NCBI GenBank assembly: GCA_026826555.1
Contig: JAKSZT010054458.1
Location: 2,477,358-2,541,357, forward strand
DNA: 64,000 nt
Reading direction: 5' to 3'
DNA from: Tolypeutes matacus
Taxonomy: Eukaryota; Chordata; Mammalia; Cingulata; Chlamyphoridae
Shown: positions 35,761-47,440 of the stretch, piece by piece
Position numbering within the stretch: the first letter of the stretch is position 1
Layout of the letters: every line of letters starts with the position of its first letter
Notes under the pieces: generated by a model
What the model was told of the DNA's origin: nothing
What the model saw: the letters and a program-made list of their open reading frames with translations, nothing else
Databases searched by the model: none
Made by a program: the position numbers and the translations under genes

Positions 35761-36259
35761 TTTTTAAGGCTTTCTCAGAAATGATTACAACCTAAATGAG
35801 GAGACTATTTTGACTACCTAAAAAAGCAATAGTCATTTCTTAGCTAAAAATCAAATGTTTCACAAGGAAGATATTGTTAGAAATAAGAAAGTTACTGTTA
35901 TTTTAGTATCACGTTATAATGTTTCAAAATGTTACTTTGCTTTTATGCTGATATTAAGGAAGTATTTCTCTTACTGCAAAGACAGCTAATAGCTTTGAAT
36001 ATCCTACATTTATTTTAATCATAAAGGATAAATCTACATGGCAATATGAGAGACTCAGAATGATTTATTAATTGTTCTTTATTATTTCAAAGCAAATTGA
36101 ATGAAAATTATCTATTTGAAATATATATGCTAAGAAAACAAAATAAATAAATAACAAAAGCAAAACAAATACTGAACAAGTAAAATAAGTTTCTATTACA
36201 AATAATAGCTGATGAAATGTGCTTGAGATATTTATTAATAAGAAAACTAACAAAATTAA
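35761..36259. other. No feature recognised
   Basis: AT-rich sequence with no recognisable repeat. Confidence 0.4.
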
Positions 36260-36470
36260 AATTAATATTTACTAAGTATGTACTAGATACCTGACACTTG
36301 ATAAGTGATTTATATGGATTATATCCTTTAATAAATTTATAATATGGGTGGTATTATTATTTCCATTTTGCAGATGAGAATACTGGGACTGAGAGATATG
36401 AAATAATATTCACATAGCAAATGAGTTGAGGGACCAGGATTTTAATCTAAGTTTGCACAAATCCATTTTT
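36260..36470 (-). mobile_element. MIR SINE
   Basis: Plus strand shows the reverse complement of MIR: tatgtactagatacctgaca, tatcctttaataaatttat, attattatttccattttgca, gatgagaatactgggactg, and tgagggaccaggattttaat. Confidence 0.8.
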
Positions 36471-37486
36471 ATCCAATTAAATGAAAATTTATGAAGATCT
36501 AAAATAATTTCATGTGTTGTCATAAATAGTTGGGATGAAAATTAGCTGTGGAAAAAGAATGAATTTTCCCAGAAAACAAATTGACAGCAGGAAACCTGAA
36601 TTCAGATACTTATAAAATATACATTTTATTGATAGGCATTTTAATATGGAGATATAAGTGACACTATTTGGTGTGTGTATATTTGAGCATAGCATACCAA
36701 ATCAGGGACAATGAAATCAATCATGGCTGAAATTGTAATACTAGAAAATATAGAGAGTATAAGAGAGTGTTTTGACTGCTATTGTCATTTAAGGCTCTGA
36801 TTTGCCTTAGAGAGCTGTAGGGCACTGCGTGTCCACTTGCCAACTTGGCCAGGTGGATGACTACATCTCTGAAATCAATGTACGACTACCTCTAGAGCAA
36901 TTGAAAGAATGTTTCATCTATTCCTTTTGACAAGAAGTCATTACCAGTAGCCTTTGGGGGAGAGTTGTGGAAGCTTCATGAGAAATACAAGGCCACTATT
37001 TACATTTGCTACTTAAAGTCTAGGTCTGAAAGGACATGTAATAAGAACTTTTGTTAGTGAAGAGTAAATCTCATTGTGACCCTCAGCTGACTTACAAAAT
37101 ACAGAACTGAACTCTGAACATGGATTTTATTGCATAATTTCTTCTGGGTTTTCACCTATGTGTGGTTTTTATTCTGCTAATACCACTGGTCTAATTTTAA
37201 AAGATATATAGAATCATCACTGTAATGTCTTCTTTTTGACCTTAATACCACTCAACTGTGGATTCACTGTTGTTTATTTCAAGATTAGGAGAAGATCACA
37301 TTAGCAGGAGTTTGGGCAATATACATTTGAAACATGGTTAATGATAAGAATGTAGAATCATGTTTTTGTTTTCATAATTGTGAAAATGTATACAACACAT
37401 TTTTTAACCACTTTTTTTCTGACAAGGGGATGCAAATTACCCTTTGTTTTTGGTTTATTGAAAATTGATCTAGATTTTGATTTAGT
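36471..37486. other. No feature recognised
   Basis: A moderately complex stretch at about 36800-37100 (agctgtagggcactgcgtgt and following) has no identified relation. It is not obviously repetitive. Confidence 0.35.
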
Positions 37487-37700
37487 TTATGTAGGTCTGG
37501 TATTAGTCCTCAGTTTGGGTCTGGTCCTTACTAGTTGAGTCATTTTGTGTAAATCACTTAATCTTTATGAGGGTCTATTTACCGTTCTATAAATAGGTGC
37601 ACTAAATTATCTTTGTAGTAGAGATCATATGAAACACTAAATTTAGAAATAAGCTGTGGAAATATATAAATGAGAAAGGCTATTATTTTATGATTTAGTG
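37487..37700 (+). mobile_element. MIR SINE fragment
   Basis: Includes ccttactagttgagtcattt, gtgtaaatcacttaatcttt, atttaccgttctataaatag and a tail-side tgatttagtgatg, a diverged MIR order. Confidence 0.6.
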
Positions 37701-38730
37701 ATGTGATGGTGTCAAAATATCATAAAGAAATACTTGCATTTAGCATTCTTTGTTTTAAATATATATTTTAGATTCAGTGTGTCTAACTTCTTCAACCCTT
37801 AAAACATTTACTGCAGATACCACCAGATGGGTAAGTTATTTAATATCATGCTGATTTGTTTCAACAGTGGAGGGATTAAAAAATTGAATTTTGTGAAAAA
37901 ATCACCAATCAAACATAAACTTATTTTGCTCAGGTTATTATATGAAAGTATATATATATTTTGTATAAGGTATCATTCATGGTTTTATCCATGATCTTTA
38001 TCTAAAGGATTAGCAAGAGGGTAGGTTATTAACATCTGTAGATTTGCATCAATAATATTTTGATTTTCCTTTTGAGTTTAATATAGATTAAAAATAAAAG
38101 GACTAATGAGATCAATATCACACACAAAGATGTTGAAAGAGTTGTTTTAGCATTAGCAGTGAAAACTCAGAGGCTCCCTAAGGGCTGTAAAGGAGGTGAA
38201 AAAGTTATATCTGCTTCAGTGCACCAAAACCAAACATAATTCTGAGGGTAGCTTGATTTAAAAGTATGTGGTATTATAGAAGATGTAGGTGGTATATGTG
38301 GGCAATGGTAAATCCAATCCCCACTCCTTTATTCCAAGAATTTGGAAACAGGGAAAATCAGAATGGGTTAAAGCAGAGGCAGAATTGTCACACTGGAGAT
38401 AGCCTTCTCTGAATAGGTTAATAAAAGAAGGGAGAATGCTGAAATAAATTCTGGAAGACAGAAAGAGACTAGTAAATTAATGAGCACTTCTTGTATATTC
38501 TTGTAATAGATTTGGAAGTTCCAACTATCAGAGAATGATGCAATTAACCATCTGGATTATGTAACTAACTCTCCTTATTTTGATTCTTTTCTTTTCAAGA
38601 TGAACTTCCATGAAAAGACTCTGACTGAAAGCTGTTTGTACTGGTGTGGCTGATGAAGTCAGCTAATGTCCTGGCTTACACCTTCTATCTCTTGTGAATA
38701 TCATTTTCAGGAGGCATCCTTAACTCTGGA
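37701..38730. other. No feature recognised
   Basis: AT-rich interval. No reading frame above 60 residues with recognisable content. Confidence 0.4.
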
Positions 38731-39177
38731 TGTATTAGTCAGAGTTCTCTAGGGAAACAGAGCCCAGAGGAAATATCTGTAAATATTATGAGATCTTTAT
38801 AAGAATTGTCTAATGCAACTGTGAGGATGGGCAAATTCCATTTCTATAGTGCAGGCCACAAGCTGAGAACTCCAGTAAAAGCTTACAATAAATTCCCCAG
38901 GAGAATCTGGTTGGCTGAAGTAGACATGGAAATACTCTACTGACTGCTGAAATCATTAAATCCTTTAAAGCTTTTAACTGATTGAATGAGATTTCTTTCA
39001 TCGTGGAAGAAAATATCCTCAGTTGGTTGTAGATTTAATCAGCCATAGGTGCAATCATATTATTGATAATTTAAGTCCATGAAATGTCCTTACAGTAACA
39101 ATCAGGCTAGTGCTTGCTATACTAGACAACTGGACATTATAACCTGACCAAATTGAAACATGAACATAACCATCACA
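38731..39177 (-). repeat. 3' LTR of the ERVL-type provirus
   Basis: Plus strand starts tgtattagtcagagttctct and ends aaccatcaca. This is the 3' LTR of the minus-strand provirus. The adjacent internal sequence gtccactccttg (read as GGAGTGGAC before TGTGATGG on the minus strand) could be the polypurine tract. Confidence 0.85.
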
Positions 39178-39428
39178 GTCCACTCCTTGTCAACTTGGAA
39201 TCCATACACATCTTTTTAAACTATAATTAATCTCTAAATAAAAACTACATTTTTGCCTACCAATACTCAATTGCCCTGTGTGCAACCAGAAATATATTAA
39301 CTTTCACCAAAATAAGGGTTCAAGTCATTGGGTAATATTCACTCTTAAACTTGGTATCCTATAACTTAAATACCAAGACATAAAGCTAATAAAACATGTC
39401 ACATGATAAGAGAGTAAAATAGGGAAGA

Positions 39429-39879
39429 TATTTCAGTTTGCTAAACTGCTGAAAGCAATAAACCAGAAATGAGTTGTCTTTTACAGTGGGAATTTATTAT
39501 CTTACAATCTTATAGTTTCAAGGTTGAGAAAAATGTCCAAATCAAGGCATCATTAGGTGATGTTTTCTTCATTAAGACAAGCTGCTGGTGATCCTGGACT
39601 CCTCTGTCACATGGCAAGGCACATGGCAGCTTACGCTAGTCTGTCCCTTCTCTTCCAGGTTTTGTTGCTTCCAGTTTCTTGCTTCTGTGGCTTTCTTTCT
39701 ATATATTAATCCCATTTATAAGGGACTCCCATGAGAGGATTAAGACTTACTCAGGGCTATACCTTCACTGAAGTAAACTAATCAAAGGGTCCTACTTGCA
39801 ATAGGTTTATATCCAGAGGAATGGATTATCTTTAAAAACATACTTTTCTGGGGGTACATACCAGCTTCAAACTATCTAA
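39429..39879 (-). mobile_element. Solo LTR, xenarthran-type family A, nested in the provirus
   Basis: Plus strand reads tttcagtttgctaaactgct near the left end and cagcttcaaactatctaa at the right, matching the termini of 8547-9177 and 60202-60659. Flanks gaaga at 39424-39428 and 39880-39884 are a perfect 5-bp duplication. It sits between the 3' LTR and the dUTPase-like segment, so it inserted after the provirus. Confidence 0.85.
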
Positions 39880-40039
39880 GAAGAAAACAAACATATTTGC
39901 TGCATATATATATGTATATACATAAACATACTCTTAACAAAACAAAGAATATCCATAACCATTACAGTCCTCATTTCTATAACTGATCATGTTTTTATAA
40001 CTCATAATTATAACTACCTTCTACTATCCACTCCATATT

Positions 40040-40470
40040 CTATTTGTGTTCAGCAAGCACCTCGGCTGGCAGTAGTTCTTTGCCTGGTGAGGTGACACAA
40101 ACCTTCATTCTGGCAATTTCTGGGCCATGATATTCTTGCTTGAATTGAGTTGTTGCAGTTTGACTTTAATCACAGGACATGGTAGTAGTAAGAGTGCCCT
40201 AAGGGATCTCCTGAATTACAGGCAAACTGTTCTTTACTTATATTGTGTAGTTGCAATCCTTTTGCCCCTTGATAATCAACCTAAACCGGTACAGTAATTT
40301 CCCTCTTTTCCTGTTGATTCAGAGGCATGGGGAGCCCAATGTTACCAGGTGGCAGTCTTATCTTCTAATTCAGTGGAATCATTGTTGTGTCACTTGGAGG
40401 AAGCACTTCTCCTTTTGGAACTAAGCCTTGTAGACCAGCAGAGCTTAAATTTGCAGGGACTGGAAGGAAA
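40040..40470 (-). pseudogene. dUTPase-like remnant of the ERVL provirus
   Basis: Reading on the minus strand gives a segment with LPPSDTTMIPLN near 40410-40375, followed by LPPGNIGLPMPLNQQ and a GDPLG stretch. These match, by order and composition, the dUTPase-like region that ERVL elements carry downstream of integrase. dUTPase cleaves dUTP to dUMP and pyrophosphate. Stop codons and frame changes within it make it non-functional, and I list it as a remnant only. It supports assignment of the provirus to ERVL rather than to another ERV class. Confidence 0.7.
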
Positions 40471-40694
40471 ATTTTCCTAGTGGATCACTAGGGGTAACAG
40501 TGAATAGTACCACTCCTATTTACATCTCTTGATTCCTGGACTTGTGAATCCTGGCTATGGGAGAATCAGCACCATAGAGTGGATGCTGATTTAGAGCATA
40601 CACAGTCTCCTGGAGTAATTGCCTTAGCACTGTAAGGAATTACCACCTAGATTGCACTACAATTGAGTCTTCAAAAGGCCATTCTATCATTCTC

Positions 40695-41346
40695 TCAAAA
40701 CAGCTGCTTCCAGATGGTGGGGCACATGGTAAGACCAGTGAAATCTATGAGCACGTGTCCATCCTGTACGTCCTTTGCTGTGAAGTGGGTTCCTTGATCA
40801 GAAGCAATGCTATGTTGAATACAATGATAGAGGGTAAGGTTTTCTGTAAGTCCATGTATTGTAGTGTTGACAAAAGTGTTATGTACAGTGAAGGCAAAAT
40901 CATATCCGGAATGTTGTCTATTCCAGTTAGAACAAATCATTACACGTTCCATGATAAGTGGTCCTATGTAATCAACTTGCCACCAGGTAGCAGACTGATC
41001 ACCTTAGGGAATGGTGCCATATCAGGGACTGAGTATTAGTCTCTACTTCTAGCAGATTGATTGATCACTCAGCAATGGCTATATCTAGGTGGGCCTTGAT
41101 GAGTGGAAGTCCATATTGCTGAACCCATGTATAACCTCTATCCTTACCACCATGTCCACTTTGCTCATTAGCCCATTGGACAATGACAGCAGTGGCTAAG
41201 GAAAGATGCTGATTGTTATCCACAGAATGGGTCATCTTATCCAACTGATTATTAAAATCTTCTTTTGCTAAAGTCACCTTCTGGTGAGCTTTCACATGGG
41301 CCACAAATATCTCCATTTTTGCCCACTCAGAAACGTCTATCCACAT
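40695..41346 (-). pseudogene. RNase H-integrase remnant of the ERVL provirus
   Basis: The frame at 41065-41346 contains HVKAHQKVT and EQSGHGGKDRGY, the latter part of the integrase zinc-binding region. The frame at 40695-40952 has SIASDQGTHFTAKDVQ, a motif around the second catalytic Asp of retroviral integrase. The two lie on the same strand in the expected order but are separated by stops, so this is a decayed integrase. The integrase normally joins viral DNA ends to host DNA. Its 5-bp target duplication is visible in the solo LTRs of the same family in this window. Confidence 0.85.
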
Positions 41347-41359
41347 ACCTCTTCCCTAA

Positions 41360-42430
41360 TCTTTTTTGACACCAATTTTCTAATCTTGTTCCTTCCAAGT
41401 CCCTGAGCATCCATCAAATAATTTGCAACAGCCCATGAATCAGTATACAAATGCATCTCCAGCCATTTCTTCTTCCAAACAAAATGAACAACCAGGTGCA
41501 CTGATCAAAGTTCTTCCCGCTGATAGGATTTTTCCTTACCCCTGTACTTCAGGGATGTCCTAGAAGGGGACTGTCATGCTGCAGCTGTCCACTTTTGCAT
41601 GGCATCTGTATATTGTGGAGAAACATCTGTAAACCAGGTTCAGCTTTTCTCTTCCTCAGTCAACTGATTGTAAGGAACTCCCCAAGAGGTCATAGCCTGG
41701 GAAAGAGAAGGTAATGTGGCAGTTTTGGAGGCTACGGACATTTGGGTCACATCCTCATTTAACTTACTTGTGCCTTCAAGGACTGCTGGAACTATATCTC
41801 ATGTATACCACTTCCATTTTATGACGGATTGCTGTTGTGTATGCCCAATTTTATGGCTTGGTGTATCAGACAATACCAAACTCATGAAAGATAGCTCAGG
41901 TCTCATAGTAACTTGGTGGCCCAAGATTAAATGATTGATCTCTACTAAGGCCCAGTAGCAGGTCAAAAGTTGTTTCTCAAAAGAAGTCCAATCAATATGA
42001 TGTCATTAACATAATAGACCAGTGTGATATCTTTCGGGTGGGAAAGATGATCAAGTTCCCTGTGGACATGATTAATTATATAGGGTTGGAGAATTGATAT
42101 ACCCTGAGTTGTGACAGTGAAGCTTTATTGCTGGCATTGTCAACTGAAAGCAAACTGTTTTCGGTGGTCTTTACTAATAGCAGTTAAGAACAAAGCATTT
42201 GTCAAATCAATAGCTACATACTCGGTACCAAAAAAGTCTTGATTTTCTCAAGCAACAATACCACATCTGGAAAAACAAATGCAATTGGAATCACCACATG
42301 GTTAAATTTATGATAATCAGCTGTCATCCTCCAAGATCCATCTATTTTTTTCACAGGCCAAATGAGAGAGTTGAATGGGAATGTGGTGGGAATCACCATC
42401 CTTCCATTCTTTAAGTCCTAATGGTGCTAC
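41360..42430 (-). pseudogene. Reverse transcriptase remnant of the ERVL provirus
   Basis: The frame at 42214-42399 carries a TTFPFNSLIWPVKK segment and WRMTADYHKFN, typical of the RT fingers. The active-site motif near 42002-42013 reads YVND on the minus strand, where ERV RTs have YVDD. One catalytic Asp is replaced by Asn, so this copy would be inactive even without its stops. RT copies viral RNA into DNA. RNase H-like sequence continues toward 41360. A plus-strand frame at 41716-41934 is antisense to it and not a gene. Confidence 0.85.
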
Positions 42431-42713
42431 TAATCTCTGCAATCTCTCCAGGAATGTGATATTTCTTTTGATTTACTATTTTGCTAGTTAAGAGCACTTC
42501 TAGGGGCTTCCACTTGGCCTTTCCTACCATAATATCCTTCACTTCACAAGTCAGGGAACCAATGTGGGGGTTCTGCTAGTTGTGGAGTATGTCAATTCCA
42601 ATTATGCATTCCAGAATTTGGGAAAAAACACAGAATGGGTCTGGGGATCCACTATATCCATTGTGAGATGGACCTGATAGAAACTCCTTTAATTACCTGA
42701 CCTTCATAAGTTC

Positions 42714-43022
42714 CTAATGTGAGTGGTGGACCACAGTAATATTTGGATCTCCTGGAATTAATGTCATATCTGAGCCAGTGTCTAATATTCCTTGAAATGT
42801 CTGAGTCATTTCCTTTTCCTCAAAGCACAATTGCCTTGATATAAGGCTGTAGGTCTCCTTGAAAAGGATAGGAGGAAGATTAACTGTATAAATTTTGTCA
42901 GTGTAACAGAGTCCTTCTTTAAGGTAAACTGGTCTTCCTTTAATCCACAGGGTTCTGTGTCTGTAAACTGTCAAGTCTGGGAATTGATTAAGGGACTGTG
43001 ACTTTCTGTTTTTGTAATTCAA
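42714..43022 (-). pseudogene. Protease remnant of the ERVL provirus
   Basis: 102-residue frame with the aspartic-protease motif GILDTGSDMTLIPGDP at about residues 78-93, near position 42782. The preceding part (residues 1-75) may be the gag-pol boundary region. Retroviral proteases cut the Gag-Pol precursor. The frame ends before the flap region and the C-terminal part of the domain. Classification is firm because the Asp-Thr-Gly-Ser motif lies between gag-like sequence and RT. Confidence 0.88.
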
Positions 43023-43079
43023 GTAAGACTTTTGTTCACTTGACCTAGAACTCTTCTGCTTATTCAGATCAAATAAGAA

Positions 43080-44600
43080 TTTAAAAGACTTCCCATCTAT
43101 TTTACTTCTAGGTACCTCAAGATCTAGCCAACACCATAGTTATCTACAAGTCAGACTATTTGATTGCTGCTTTATGCCTGCTGCCCATGATGGTAACCAT
43201 GTCTACCTTGTTTTTGCTGATTAAGTTCTGCCAGCCTGGGATCTGATCATCTCCCCTGTGTTTAAGCATCCAAATTCAGTGAGAGCAACTCCCACAGTAA
43301 TATTTGACCTACAAAGAAGAGTGACCACAAAGCTCTTCAGGAATGATGGAATTAGTTTCAGAAATTTATTCTGCACAGTCTTGGTGAAAGATGTGTCATC
43401 TGGAAATTCCTGGGCTGGATGAGGAGATCTTACATGATAAATACACTCTAGCATTTCTATCTTTCTAATAGATCCCTTCATCTACTTTATAGCAGGGCTA
43501 TTCTAGCATTTCTATCTCAGGCAGTATAGGTCACCTTTAATTCCATGTTTTAGCCAAACACTCAAACAAATTTTTAGAGCCTTTTCTAACTCCCTAGAGC
43601 CACAACAATGAATCCAGAATCTTTACTTAGTGGGCCTATATCAATAAATTCAGCCTGTTCCAACTTTAAATTCCTTCCACCATTATCCCACATATTTATT
43701 TTATAGTCTCATACATATTCCCCTGATTTACGCCTATATAAATTAGAAAAATCATGCCGTTATTTTGTAGTTTAGTGCACCTCTTCATAGGACATCCTTT
43801 GTACCTCACCTTTTGGGGACTGTTGGGACTTTAGTCTGGTTATAGGTCTGAAAGCAAAGAGGGCTGGTAGGTGAGGGTCATGTGTCTTGCAAATCAACTA
43901 CCTCAGGACATTTCTCTTCAGGTAGAGGTGGATGGCTGATCCTTCAGAGCAGACCATTACAGATTTATCTGGCAAAGGATCAGCACAATCTAGGGTTTCA
44001 ATATCCTCACCCCCCTCATTATCAATCTATGTGAACCCATTCCAATTTTTAGGATCCCATTCCTTTCCAATCAATGCCTTCATTTTAGCTGCAGACACCC
44101 TGCAAGGTTAGGAATTTAGTTTATGTTGTAATCTAGCCATTTACATAATGAGACTCTGCCTCTATTTTCAGAAATCTCAAGCCTTTGACCACACAAAATA
44201 AGATTTTCTTTCAGGTCACACATAGAAACTTTCATCTCATTCATGTGGAACTTAAGTTGTGAATTTGGAGCCTTCAGCTCATCCCTTTCTTTCACAACTG
44301 TATCCATCATATTTAGGAACAACCAGTCAACCTGATTATACTTTTGAACTCTAAAAACTCTGTAAGATGTCAAAAACACTCTCACCTAGAGCCTTGCCTC
44401 TGATAAGCATTTGATTAGCTATAACTAGAGGTGATATTTTGCATATATCTATTGCCAAATCATGTCATGGACTATCTGTCATCTTGATTGTTGGAAATGT
44501 AGTCATTAGTGCCCTTTGATATAATCAGATTAGAGAACCAATTCCGAAATCCCCATAACCATTTCAGAAATCTCATCCTTAAGATTCTGTTTCTGAAAAA
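43080..44600 (-). pseudogene. Gag-like remnant of the ERVL provirus
   Basis: Between the 5' LTR and protease, the minus strand has two frames. One, at 44116-44385, is charged and coiled-coil-like (DTVVKERDELKAPNSQLKFH). The other, at 43221-43481, could be capsid-like. I recognise no decisive Gag motif, so the assignment rests on position and on the coiled-coil feature common in ERVL Gag. Stops and frame shifts separate the pieces. Confidence 0.5.
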
Positions 44601-44671
44601 CCACTCACAAAAGAAAAAAAATTAAAAATGAAAAAAAAACCAAACAAAAAAAACACTCACTGTGCCCAGCT

Positions 44672-45123
44672 TGTATTAGTCATGGTTCTCCATGGAAACA
44701 GAACCATCAGGAGATTCCTGTAAATATTATGAGAGTTTTATAAGAATTTTCTTGTGTGATTGTGGGTTATTTGCAAGTCCAAATTCTGTAGGGCAGGCAG
44801 CAAGCCAGGATCTCTGGTAAAGGTTTCCAATGAATTCCCCAGGAGAAGCTGGCTGGTGGAAGGAGAGATGAAAATTCTCTCTTCTCACAGCTGAAATCAT
44901 CACTTCTCTTTCTAATGCTTTCAATTGATTGGATGAGGCTTCTCTCATGGTCGAAGGCAATCACCTCAATTGATTGTAGATGTAATCATCTATAGATGCA
45001 ATCAACTCACTCATGATTTAAGTCCATGATATGTCCTCATAGTAACAATCAGGCCAGTGCTCATTGACCAAACATCTAAATACCATAACTTGGTCAAGTT
45101 GACACATGAACTTAACCATTGCA
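44672..45123 (-). repeat. 5' LTR of the ERVL-type provirus
   Basis: Plus strand starts tgtattagtcatggttctcc and ends cttaaccattgca. This is the 5' LTR on the minus strand. The primer-binding region is expected just left of 44672 and reads AGCTGGGCACAGTGAGTG on the minus strand. I cannot match it to a specific tRNA. Frames at 44727-44964 are inside the LTR. Confidence 0.85.
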
Positions 45124-46780
45124 CTGAGGTACTAAAATGATCTAGTTTCACTAAAATTCAAGGCCAACTTCTGGGTATGGTGGAATTACCAAGGTAATGC
45201 TACTCTGTGAGATCTCTTAGTACATAGTCCTCTGGCCTTTTATGGACAACCTTAACTTTTTCATATGCTTTTGAAAAACATCTATATAAATCATATGCCA
45301 TTATCATATAAACCTATTGTGTGTGTATGTGTGTGTGTGTCAAGTGACACTTCAGATTGTGGTAAAGGTTCTTCTCTCACTCATATTTGTGCTACATTTC
45401 TTAAAGAGAAGTTTCAAAATTTATTTTGCAATCTCCATTCTTAATTACTTAATTTTGATTCTCGCCATTATATGGGTATGTTGTTATTATTCTTTCAATG
45501 CCCTCTACTGAATAAGGTGATCTGTACTGGATGGGGATTACTTCAATGTTTTCTATCAATTATGTTGAAAGACTTCAGTATTTATTATATGAGTTAGCCT
45601 ATATGAATTAGAGCCCAGAAAGGGGGAAAAGGGAGAAGAATATTGCTAAACTATTAAAAAATATTTGTATATTTTTACAGGAGAATAGAGCATATCTTGA
45701 GTTTTGGATTTGATGAAATTTTTTTTTACCACTTTTGGTTAGTTTCTCAAGTCATATCTTATTCAGATATTTATGTTTTAATCAATACATCACTGGATTA
45801 TGTTTTACTGATATCTGGAAATCTTAAGGTGAATTTAGGGTTTGCCTGATTTTTATTTTTCTGAAGTAACTGGTTCTATATCAAAATTTCACGCATTAAT
45901 TTTTTATTTATAAAAATTTAAATCTCTATTTTAGCCTACGTAATTTGTATATAATTTTATATTGTGAATATAACTTTATGTTGAAAGTTTACTTTTCAGA
46001 CATATCTCTCCTTATAGATTTTGAACTTCTTAAGGACAATAACCACATCTTATTCATAATTGTATCACTAGGACCCAACATATTACCTAGAAGACAAGTG
46101 AACATATATTTACTGAACTGAGTTGATAATCAGTTATTTCTATTACAACTTATTTTTCCTCAAAACCAACTTGAATAATATAAATCCATCCCTTAATTCA
46201 AAAATTAATACCCCTATATTCTCCTAATTCAATGAACATGAGTCATCTTTGCTATGAAAAACTTTTCCACTCGCTGGCCAAAAATAACATGTAAACAAGT
46301 TCAGGTTGGGGCATTATTGAAAGAGTGTGAGTAGACTACAGTGAGGCTATCTTCTAGAGTACAGGGGCTGCATAATTATCTTGTGGGGGAGGCAGCAATA
46401 ATTAGGGAAGCCTCCCATCAGGAGGTGATGCTGTAATTCAAATTTGAAAGTTGACCACATCTGCAATTTGAGTACAGTACAGTCATTTACATATTAGAAG
46501 GATAATGTACAACATTTAGAACATAGGTAGTTAAAAAACGATGTAGGGACTGATGAATAATGATCTACTTGGCATAGGGTACAGCATGGGGGACAGCAGC
46601 TTCATGCTTTTAAGAACTGTATTTTTTTTTTTCTGGCTGGAGTATAGGGTATGAGGGAAGCTTCATAAGAGATGAATTACTGTGAGGTTGGCATAGACTA
46701 GGCTATGAAGGGACTTGCATCCCATAGAAAACACAAATTCATTTATTCTCTTTGTCTGAAAACTCTCCATGTCACCTTTT
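45124..46780. other. No feature recognised apart from a TG tract
   Basis: AT-rich interval. A TG microsatellite lies at 45318-45340. No gene or confident repeat. A short frame at 45317-45511 starts in the TG tract. Confidence 0.4.
45318..45340. repeat. TG microsatellite
   Basis: About 11 TG units with one interrupting TA. Confidence 0.95.
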
Positions 46781-46870
46781 TTTTTTTTCCAGGAGGTCCC
46801 AGGGGATCGAACCCAGGTCCCTCCATATGGGAGACGGACACCCAACCATTTGAGCCACATCCATCCCCCA
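46781..46870 (-). mobile_element. DAS-type tRNA-derived SINE, short form
   Basis: On the minus strand it reads GGGGGATGGATGTGGCTCAA (A-box area), GTTGGGTGTCCG, and GGGTTCGATCCCC (B box), then an A-rich tail seen as a T-run at 46777-46798 on the plus strand. It lacks the tRNA-unrelated body of the 16568-16744 copy, so it is a different DAS subtype or a truncated copy. tcacctttt at 46772-46780 and 46874-46882 gives a 9-bp duplication. Frames at 46663-46986 overlap it by chance. Confidence 0.85.
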
Positions 46871-46984
46871 ATCTCACCTTTTATATCTTCTATCTTCTAC
46901 TGAGTAACAAATCCTATTATAGAATGTTTTATGAGATTTCTTTTTTCTCTTTTTATTTTCACTATTACTATTATCCTGACCATT

Positions 46985-47440
46985 GATTCATTCTCTCATT
47001 CAACAAATGTTATTTTAGTGCATTTTATGTGCCAGATACTCTTCTAGATATGGAAATACAATGGTGAGCAAGACTAACAAAATATCTGCCTCATGAAGCT
47101 TATATGCTAGTGTTGAAGGTAATTAATAATTTACCCAAGAAAAGATGAGAATTGTGAATAAAAGTGAAGTAGTGAAGTGTGGTAAAAGGACAATAAGTTA
47201 TGGAATGTGTCTCATTAGGTAGGGCATTGAAGAGTCTTTTCTGAGAAGGTAACATTTTAGTTGAGACTTGTATTAATTTGGAAACCAGCTATGAGAAGGC
47301 CTTGAGAAAGGAGTCCCAGGCAGAAGGACCCACTACAGCAAAGGCTTTCTGCTAGGAATGAGATTGGTTTGTTTAAGGATGGAGCTGAACATCTCCCATA
47401 GGTATGTAATGTCCAATAAATTCCTTACTTAGTAATAATC
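46985..47440 (-). mobile_element. L2 LINE 3' end
   Basis: Plus strand shows tcattctctcattcaacaaa, ttttatgtgccagatactct, ctcatgaagcttatatgcta, ttgaagagtcttttctgag and ggcagaaggacccactacag, the antisense L2 3' UTR in order. Confidence 0.8.

Larger units (their letters stand above)
38731..45123 (-). mobile_element. ERVL-type provirus with two LTRs, minus strand
   Basis: Two same-orientation LTRs (38731-39177 and 44672-45123) enclose about 5.5 kb of internal sequence. Read on the minus strand it gives gag-like remnants, protease (DTGSD), reverse transcriptase, RNase H/integrase and a dUTPase-like segment, in the order expected of ERVL elements. ERVL proviruses have long been present in placental mammals and are normally defective. 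The flanks are ctgga at 38726-38730 and ctgag at 45124-45128, agreeing at 3 of 5, as in an old eroded 5-bp duplication. Many stops and frameshifts and a mutated RT active site make it inactive. A younger LTR (39429-39879) is nested in the 3' part. No env was seen, as usual for ERVL. Confidence 0.9.

Noticed and set aside
36841..36870. Possible start of an ERVL-type LTR (caacttggccaggtgg)
   Set aside because: Only a short match to the LTR start is present, and the following sequence does not continue the LTR.
40755..41039. 94-residue plus-strand frame
   Set aside because: It is antisense to the ERVL integrase remnant, which is the real coding strand.
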